64,000 nt of DNA from Pseudomonas helleri (lineage in GTDB: Bacteria > Pseudomonadota > Gammaproteobacteria > Pseudomonadales > Pseudomonadaceae): positions 124,001 to 188,000 of the forward strand of contig NZ_JYLD01000002.1 in the NCBI RefSeq assembly GCF_001043025.1, in the 5' to 3' direction. The notes under the pieces are model-generated. The model was not told where the DNA came from and searched no databases. It saw only the letters and a list, made by a program, of their open reading frames with translations. The translations under genes were made by a program, and so were the position numbers. How positions within the stretch are numbered: position 1 is the first letter of the stretch; each line of letters starts with the position of its first letter. Of the stretch, positions 58,000 through 64,000 are shown piece by piece.

Positions 58000-58224
58000 A
58001 TGTCCACCAGTATGGGTATGGCTAGCGTTTTCGTTTTGTCTTCTATGATGTTGTCGCCTCTGGCCATGGCAGAAGAATCCCCTGCGTTCATCGCCAAAAA
58101 CGAGGCCCGCGCAGCGGCCTTTGAACAGCGTCAAACCGAGCTCGCAGCCAGCCATCAAAATGATGTCAAATCCCAGCAAACACAGGTCAAAGTCAGCCCG
58201 GCAGATGAACCAAAAGACAGCTGA
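58000..58224 (+). CDS. Small secreted protein of unknown function
   Basis: 74 residues: a signal peptide (MSTSMGMASVFVLSSMMLSPLAMA) followed by a 50-residue, charged, helix-prone mature peptide (EESPAFIAKNEARAAAFEQRQTEL...). GAAGG lies about eight bases before the ATG, and a good terminator follows. No family recognised; probably periplasmic. Confidence 0.65.
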   Translation: MSTSMGMASVFVLSSMMLSPLAMAEESPAFIAKNEARAAAFEQRQTELAASHQNDVKSQQTQVKVSPADEPKDS

Positions 58225-58286
58225 TTTCACGTGCAAATATTTCCCGACCCAGTCAGTCTGATGACACGTATGTGACTGATTGTTTC

Positions 58287-58318
58287 AAAAGCCGCTATGA
58301 TAGCGGCTTTTTTTTGTT
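58287..58318 (+). terminator. Intrinsic terminator
   Basis: AAAAGCCGCTA, loop TGA, TAGCGGCTTTT, then further T residues. Perfect stem and U-tract; ends the small secreted-protein transcript. Confidence 0.93.
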
Positions 58319-58415
58319 TTAAAAAAAGGCGCATAGACCGTGAAGCGCCTACAAATAAGAACTGAATTTTCAAAGAAAATAAAAACTGCCGTCACTTTAA
58401 AGGAGCAACCGACTG

Positions 58416-59735
58416 ATGAAACAAGCGCTAAAGCTCAGTCCTCTATTCATCGCACTGACTGCAACGATCCCTCTGATTGCACAGGCAGATGACGACACCT
58501 CAAAAGAGGGGTTCATCGACGGCTCGACCCTCGACTTGCATCTACGCAACTACTACATGAACCACGACATCCACAGCCCGGACACCCATGACGGCAAGGA
58601 GTGGGGCCAAGGCTTTATTGCCAAGTTTGCTTCAGGTTATACCCCTGGCGTGGTCGGTTTTGGTCTGGATGCGTACGCCATGCTCGGCCTCAAGCTCGAT
58701 GGCGGTGGTGGTACCAGCGGCAGCAGTATCCTGCCGATTGGTGGCGGCAACGGTAATGCGCCCACCGACTTCTCGTCGGGCGGTGCAGCGCTGAAAATTC
58801 GTGCGTTTGATACCGAACTGAAAGCCGGTGACCTGTTCATCACCAACCCGGTGATCGCAGGCGGTGAAACCCGCATGTTGCCGCAGACGTTCCAGGGCAT
58901 CAGCCTGACCAACCACAGCTTTGCGGGCTGGATGCTGGAAGGCGGTCAAGTCACATACGACAAGCCCTACAACCAGAGCGGCATGCGCCGCCTGACCACC
59001 ACCTACGGCAATCTGAATGACCAGACCACCAAGCACCTGACTTGGGCTGGCGTAGCGTTCAGCGGCATCCCGGGAGTTACCAGTAACCTGTATGCCTCGC
59101 AGTTGCAAAACGTCTGGAACCAGTACTACTACGACCTGGACTACACCCATTCGCTGAGCAACGGCATCACCCTGAACCCTGGCTTCCACTACTACCACAC
59201 GCAGGACACAGGCAACGCGCTGCTGGGTGCTATCAACAACAACACCTTCAGCCTGCACTTTGCAGTGGGGATGGACGGGCACAAAGTCACCGCGGTGTAC
59301 CAACGCGTCAACGGCAACACGCCGTTTGACTACATCAACCAGGGCGACAGTATTTACCTGGATAACTCGCAGCAGTATTCGGACTTCAACGGCCCGAACG
59401 AACGCTCGTGGAAACTGCAATACGAGTATGACTTTGCTGGCCTCGGTATCCCTGGCCTGACCACCAGCGCCTCGTACTCACGTGGTGAAGTGGACCTGAC
59501 CAAGGCTGATCCGAACAGCATCGGTTACAGCAACTGGTACAACCCCAATGGCAAAGACGCCTTCCACTGGGAGCGTGACCTGAGCGCCAAATACGTGGTT
59601 CAGGAAGGCAAGGCCAAAGACTTGGGCTTTACCCTACGCTGGGCAACCAACCGTGGCAACGCGGCCTATGAAACAGTCGATCACAATGTCGATGAATACC
59701 GCGTGATTGTTGACTATCCTCTGAACATCTTCTAA
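58416..59735 (+). CDS. OprD-family outer-membrane porin
   Basis: A 439-residue precursor with signal peptide [24 protein letters not shown]. The 18-strand substrate-specific porin family is shown by '[13 protein letters not shown]', '[19 protein letters not shown]', '[16 protein letters not shown]', '[32 protein letters not shown]' and terminal Phe. It lets a small carboxylate or basic amino acid through the outer membrane; the substrate is not evident. AGGAG (about 58401-58405) precedes the ATG. Monocistronic. Confidence 0.94.
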   Translation: MKQALKLSPLFIALTATIPLIAQADDDTSKEGFIDGSTLDLHLRNYYMNHDIHSPDTHDGKEWGQGFIAKFASGYTPGVVGFGLDAYAMLGLKLDGGGGTSGSSILPIGGGNGNAPTDFSSGGAALKIRAFDTELKAGDLFITNPVIAGGETRMLPQTFQGISLTNHSFAGWMLEGGQVTYDKPYNQSGMRRLTTTYGNLNDQTTKHLTWAGVAFSGIPGVTSNLYASQLQNVWNQYYYDLDYTHSLSNGITLNPGFHYYHTQDTGNALLGAINNNTFSLHFAVGMDGHKVTAVYQRVNGNTPFDYINQGDSIYLDNSQQYSDFNGPNERSWKLQYEYDFAGLGIPGLTTSASYSRGEVDLTKADPNSIGYSNWYNPNGKDAFHWERDLSAKYVVQEGKAKDLGFTLRWATNRGNAAYETVDHNVDEYRVIVDYPLNIF

Positions 59736-59744
59736 ATCGTGACC

Positions 59745-59772
59745 TTAAGGCCAGCTTTTTAGCTGGCCTTAA
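59745..59772 (+). terminator. 12-bp perfect stem-loop after the porin gene
   Basis: TTAAGGCCAGCT (59745-59756), loop TTTT, AGCTGGCCTTAA (59761-59772). There is no downstream U-tract; probably the oprD-type terminator. Confidence 0.7.
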
Positions 59773-59828
59773 ACCTCAAGGGCTGTACCTTAGGAGCAGG
59801 CACGATTTATAGCCTTGAGGGTAAAGCC

Positions 59829-61343
59829 ATTAAGTATTCCGCGCGCACTCCTGTCATTACCCGCCGCACACTGATCGGGGCAACGACATTTTCAGCCTTG
59901 GTCATTCTCGGTATCGTCAGCTATTTGCTGGTGCGCGAATATCGCAACACCGAAGCAGATGCTAGGCGTTCCGCCCTGAACATCGTGCAACTGATCAATC
60001 GAGATATTCGCAACACCTTCTCTATTTATGATTCAGCACTGATCAACCTCATTGACCTGCTGCACACCCAGGCCTTGGCGACGCTGCCAGCCCAGACCCG
60101 GCAATCCTTGCTCTTCGACAGAACCAACGAAGCGCCCTCTTCTTTCGGTTTTTTTGTACTGGATGCTCAGGGCAAACTGATTGCCCGCTCAAAACCAGTC
60201 GTCAGCGTACCCCCGAACGCCACCCAACAGCCGTGGTTCAGCGTGCAGCAAAACAGTACCCGCGATGAACTGTTCATCAGCCACCCCTATCTCGCCAGTT
60301 CAGACAGCCCCGAATGGATCATCTATCTCAGTCGCAGACTGGTGGCTGAGGACGGGACTTTTGCCGGTGTGGCTGTCGGAAAACTGAAAATATCGTATTT
60401 CCAAAACCTGTTCCGGGGCCTGGACATTGGCCCCAGCGGCAATATCAGCCTGCTCGACACGGATGGCACGCTGATGTTGCAGTACCCGCCGACCAGTAAA
60501 ATCTCAATCGGCCAGGACCTCAGCCAGGCGCCCAACTTCCGGCGGTTCTTAAATGAGCGCTTTGGCAGTTTTATTGCCATGTCCGGCATTTATCACCACG
60601 AGCGCCTGTACACCTTCGCTCAGGTGCACGACCTGCCCATTATCGTGGTGGTGGCGATAGCGGCCTCGAGCATTTTCAGTAATTGGCAGCACACGGCATT
60701 AGTGATCGGCAGCGTCACGCTGCTGTTATGCCTGGGCCTGCTGTGGCTGACCTGGTTGCTGATTCGCGAATTGAATTTGCGCCTGCATGCCGAGCGTGAT
60801 CTAGCCGCCTTGGCGTCAACCGACCCGCTGACCGGGCTGGCCAACCGCCGCACACTGGATCGGGCCCTGGATCTGGAATGGCGCCGGGCGCAACGCACGG
60901 GCTGCCCGCTGTCGCTGGTGATGATTGATATCGACCACTTCAAGGCTTTCAATGATCTCTACGGCCATCAGGCAGGTGATGAAGCCATCCGTCAGGTCGC
61001 CGCCGTGATCAAGACCCATGTTCGCCGCCCTTCGGACTTGGCAGCCCGTTACGGGGGCGAAGAGTTTGCGGTGGTACTGACCGAAACAGAGGCCGCCAAT
61101 ACGCGCCTGCTGTGCGAAAAAATCCGCCTCGCCGTCGAGCAAATGCCCCCGGTGTTGCCGGAGCATAAAAAGCTGACCATCAGCCTGGGCTCGTGCACCC
61201 GTTATGCCAAGCCGGGTGAAACCCAGGACGCGTTGTTGAGCGCCGCTGACAAGGCGCTGTATCAAGCCAAGAAAGCCGGGCGTAACCGGGTCGTGAACAT
61301 CAATGAGACGGGGTTGAATGCGGTGAAGCCGCCGTTGGTATGA
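59829..61343 (+). CDS. Membrane diguanylate cyclase, probable AUU start
   Basis: Makes cyclic di-GMP. The frame is open from 59763 and holds no ATG or GTG start before a TTG at 59898, which lies inside the first TM and lacks a Shine-Dalgarno. ATT at 59829 has GAGGG (59817-59821) seven bases before it and gives a normal N-terminus (MKYSARTPVITRRTLIGATT). Order: TM1, periplasmic dCache/PDC sensor ('GFFVLDAQGKLIARS', 'SLLDTDGTLMLQYPP'), TM2 (about 285-310), GGDEF domain. The active site is GGEEF (409-413) with inhibitory RxxD (RPSD) five residues upstream, so it is active and product-inhibited. 504 residues. Confidence 0.85.
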   Translation: MKYSARTPVITRRTLIGATTFSALVILGIVSYLLVREYRNTEADARRSALNIVQLINRDIRNTFSIYDSALINLIDLLHTQALATLPAQTRQSLLFDRTNEAPSSFGFFVLDAQGKLIARSKPVVSVPPNATQQPWFSVQQNSTRDELFISHPYLASSDSPEWIIYLSRRLVAEDGTFAGVAVGKLKISYFQNLFRGLDIGPSGNISLLDTDGTLMLQYPPTSKISIGQDLSQAPNFRRFLNERFGSFIAMSGIYHHERLYTFAQVHDLPIIVVVAIAASSIFSNWQHTALVIGSVTLLLCLGLLWLTWLLIRELNLRLHAERDLAALASTDPLTGLANRRTLDRALDLEWRRAQRTGCPLSLVMIDIDHFKAFNDLYGHQAGDEAIRQVAAVIKTHVRRPSDLAARYGGEEFAVVLTETEAANTRLLCEKIRLAVEQMPPVLPEHKKLTISLGSCTRYAKPGETQDALLSAADKALYQAKKAGRNRVVNINETGLNAVKPPLV

Positions 61344-61364
61344 CCTTTGTATACGGCAGTTGCG

Positions 61365-62075
61365 ATCTTTAAGATCAAAAGATCGCGAGACAAGCTCGCT
61401 CCTACAGATGTGCACCGCCCGTAGCAGTTGACGAGCTTTGCGAGGCTACGTCCGGCTTGTAACCGCTGCCGAGGCACGAAGGCTGCGATGGGTGGCGAAG
61501 CTGTCCCACCCAAGATCAAAAGATCGCTCCTACAAATGTGCACCGCCCGTAGCAGTTGACGAGCTTTGCGAGGCTACGTCCGGCGTAGTCGCAGACGAGG
61601 CACGAAGGCTGCGATGGGTGGCGAAGCTGCCCCACCCAAGATCAAAAGATCGCGAGACAAGCTCGCTCCTACAAATGTGCACCGCCCGTAGCAGTTGACG
61701 AGCTTTGCGAGGCTACGTCCGGCGTAGTCGCTGCCGAGGCACGAAGGCTGCGATGGGTAGCGAAGCTGCCCCAGCCAAGATCAAAAGATCGCGAGCAAGC
61801 TCGCTCCTACAAATGTGCACCGCCCGTAGCAGTTGACGAGCTTTGCGAGGCTTCGTCCGGCGTAGTCGCTGCCGAGGCACGAAGGCTGCGATGGATGGCG
61901 AAGCTGCCCCAGCCAAGATCAAAAGATCGCGAGACAAGCTCGCTCCTACAAATGTGCACCGCCCTGCGAGGCTACGTCCGATTTGTAGTCGCTGCCGAGG
62001 CACGAAGGCTGCGATGGGTAGCGAAGCTGCCCCAGCCAAGATCAAAAGATCGCGAGCAAGCTCGCTCCTACAGAT
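61365..62075. repeat. Five-copy tandem array of ~139-bp REP-containing repeats
   Basis: The landmark ATGTGCACCGCCC begins at about 61408, 61536, 61675, 61813 and 61952 (spacings 128, 139, 138, 139). Each unit joins GATCGCGAGACAAGCTCGCT, CCGTAGCAGTTGACGAG, and CGAGGCACGAAGGCTGCGAT elements. The first copy is slightly altered, copy 2 lacks GCGAGACAAGCT, and copy 5 lacks the GTAGCAGTTGACGAGCTT stretch. It lies between the convergent cyclase and lpxC genes. Several short open frames in it are artefacts of the repeats. Confidence 0.92.
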
Positions 62076-62093
62076 TTACGTTAAACATCGGGT

Positions 62094-62124
62094 AAAAAAA
62101 AAGACCACCCGAGGGTGGCCTTCA
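62094..62124 (-). terminator. lpxC terminator
   Basis: On the minus strand: GGCCACCC-TC-GGGTGGTC, then a run of nine T residues. It lies 24 bases past the lpxC stop. Confidence 0.92.
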
Positions 62125-62147
62125 AAAACTAGAGAATGAAGTTTTAC

Positions 62148-63171
<1,024 letters not shown>

Positions 63172-64000
63172 TTAATCAGCCTGACGACGCAGGAATGCCG
63201 GGATGTCCAGGTAGTCCAGATCATCTTGCGGATTCAGCTTGGCAGCGGCTGTTGCGCCGTGCTGAGCCTGATTACGCATCACGGTTGGGCGGTCTAGGTC
63301 ACGGTAGTTAACCGCTGGCAGCTCCTGACGCTCGACACGCGGTTCTTGACGCGAAGGCGCTGGCTGGGCCGAAGCCGTTGCGTACGATGCCTGAACGGTG
63401 TTGTCGATAACCTTGACCGGCTTCTCGATTTTCGCGCCCAGACCGGTAGCAACCACGGTCACGTGCAGTTCGTCGCGCATGTCCGGATCGATAACAGTAC
63501 CGACCTTGACCATTGCGTGCTCCGAAGCGAACGCTTCGATGATGCTGCCCACGTCGGAGTATTCACCCAGAGACAGGTCAGGACCGGCTGTGATGTTTAC
63601 CAGGATGCCGCGAGCACCTTCCAGGTTCACGTCTTCGAGCAGCGGGTTGCGGATGGCCGCTTCGGTCGCTTCACGTGCACGGTTAGGACCGCTGGCGCAG
63701 CCAGTGCCCATCATTGCCATGCCCATTTCGCTCATCACGGTGCGCACGTCGGCAAAGTCGACGTTGATCATGCCCGGACGCTTGATGATGTCGGAGATAC
63801 CGCGAACGGCACCGGCCAGTACGTCATCGGCCTTGGCGAAAGCCGACAGCAGGCTGGCGTCTTTACCGAGGATGGTCAGCAGTTTTTCGTTCGGAATCGT
63901 AATCAACGAGTCAACGCTTTCGGACAGCAGACGAATACCTTCGTCAGCGATCTGCATGCGCTTGCGACCTTCAAACGGGAACGGACGTGTCACCACCGCA
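63172..64000 (-). CDS. ftsZ: Cell division GTPase FtsZ, 5' end cut by window
   Basis: About 276 C-terminal codons of the tubulin-like ring protein. Visible parts: '...VVTRPFPFEGRKRMQIADEGI', 'GPNRAREATEAAIRNPLLED', the T7-containing 'PGMINVDFADVRTVM', a Pro/Gln/Arg-rich linker and the C-terminal peptide 'LDYLDIPAFLRRQAD' that binds FtsA/ZipA. The GTP-binding GGGTGTG loop lies outside the window. The stop is at 63172. Confidence 0.97.
   Translation of the reverse strand, partial: AVVTRPFPFEGRKRMQIADEGIRLLSESVDSLITIPNEKLLTILGKDASLLSAFAKADDVLAGAVRGISDIIKRPGMINVDFADVRTVMSEMGMAMMGTGCASGPNRAREATEAAIRNPLLEDVNLEGARGILVNITAGPDLSLGEYSDVGSIIEAFASEHAMVKVGTVIDPDMRDELHVTVVATGLGAKIEKPVKVIDNTVQASYATASAQPAPSRQEPRVERQELPAVNYRDLDRPTVMRNQAQHGATAAAKLNPQDDLDYLDIPAFLRRQAD

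Noticed and set aside
61365..62075. Regularly spaced repeats that could suggest a CRISPR array
   Set aside because: The units are about 139 bp, palindromic and nearly identical throughout, with no variable spacers and no cas genes nearby.

Overview
The window reads as a chromosomal segment of a Pseudomonas species, most likely from the fluorescens/fragi side of the genus. Supports are the gene families (cyoABCDE, FecI/FecR/TonB receptor, OprD porin, CheV, NorR-controlled flavohaemoglobin), the extragenic palindromes of the 'CTGTAGGAGCGAGCTTG' type after many genes, and the generally high GC. This is an inference from sequence reading; no search was run. Both ends are cut inside housekeeping genes: tgt (3' end missing) on the left and ftsZ (5' end missing) on the right.

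Layout. 1-2.06 kb: tgt and queA (queuosine tRNA modification), then a tRNA-Leu(CAA) with a clear promoter and terminator. 2.3-3.1 kb: a palindromic repeat cluster and a small DUF3077-type gene with a long, highly structured 5' leader. 3.3-4.9 kb: a secreted GlcG/HbpS-type protein, a small unknown protein and a class I cytochrome c. 5-9 kb: an iron-responsive cell-surface-signalling set (ECF sigma, FecR-like anti-sigma, STN-containing TonB receptor). 9.1-12.8 kb: DUF924 protein, LysE exporter with divergent Lrp regulator, LysR regulator with divergent NmrA-type oxidoreductase. 13-21.3 kb: a hexuronate/aldonate catabolic cluster (uxuA, uxuB, MFS importer, Zn dehydrogenase, manD, kdgK) with a divergent IclR-type KdgR and two KdgR-like operators. 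21.6-28.1 kb: an unusual dehydrogenase-oxidase fusion followed by an Aap/Bzt-type amino-acid ABC transporter. 28.4-34.6 kb: an M28 peptidase autotransporter, a lipoprotein, and an orphan type VI secretion PAAR-lipase effector with two tandem DUF2931 lipoproteins that look like immunity genes. 34.9-39.7 kb: cyoABCDE. 40.5-44.1 kb: dsbB, then hmp and norR, divergent around a sigma-54 promoter with NorR boxes. 44.2-47.5 kb: three tandem 116-bp repeats, cheV, a GNAT acetyltransferase and an Aer-like chemoreceptor. 48-54.8 kb: small secreted proteins, then an RND efflux pump in one operon with a two-component system. 55.2-57.8 kb: an AT-rich PI-PLC-like gene with fibronectin-like repeats. 58-61.3 kb: a small secreted protein, an OprD-family porin and a diguanylate cyclase that appears to start at a rare AUU codon. 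61.4-62.1 kb: a five-copy array of roughly 139 bp palindromic repeats. 62.1-64 kb: lpxC and ftsZ.

How the parts work together. Several loci carry their own regulation: FecI/FecR with the receptor, KdgR with kdgK and probably the downstream uronate genes, NorR with hmp, and the response regulator/sensor pair with the RND pump. The most striking non-coding signal is the leader of the DUF3077 gene. It can fold into a multi-hairpin RNA whose apical loop is complementary to the Shine-Dalgarno sequence, and I propose it as a structured cis-regulatory RNA. Other points worth following are the AUU start of the diguanylate cyclase, the duplicated immunity genes, the paired mannonate dehydratases without UxaC, and the dehydrogenase-oxidase fusion with altered catalytic residues.
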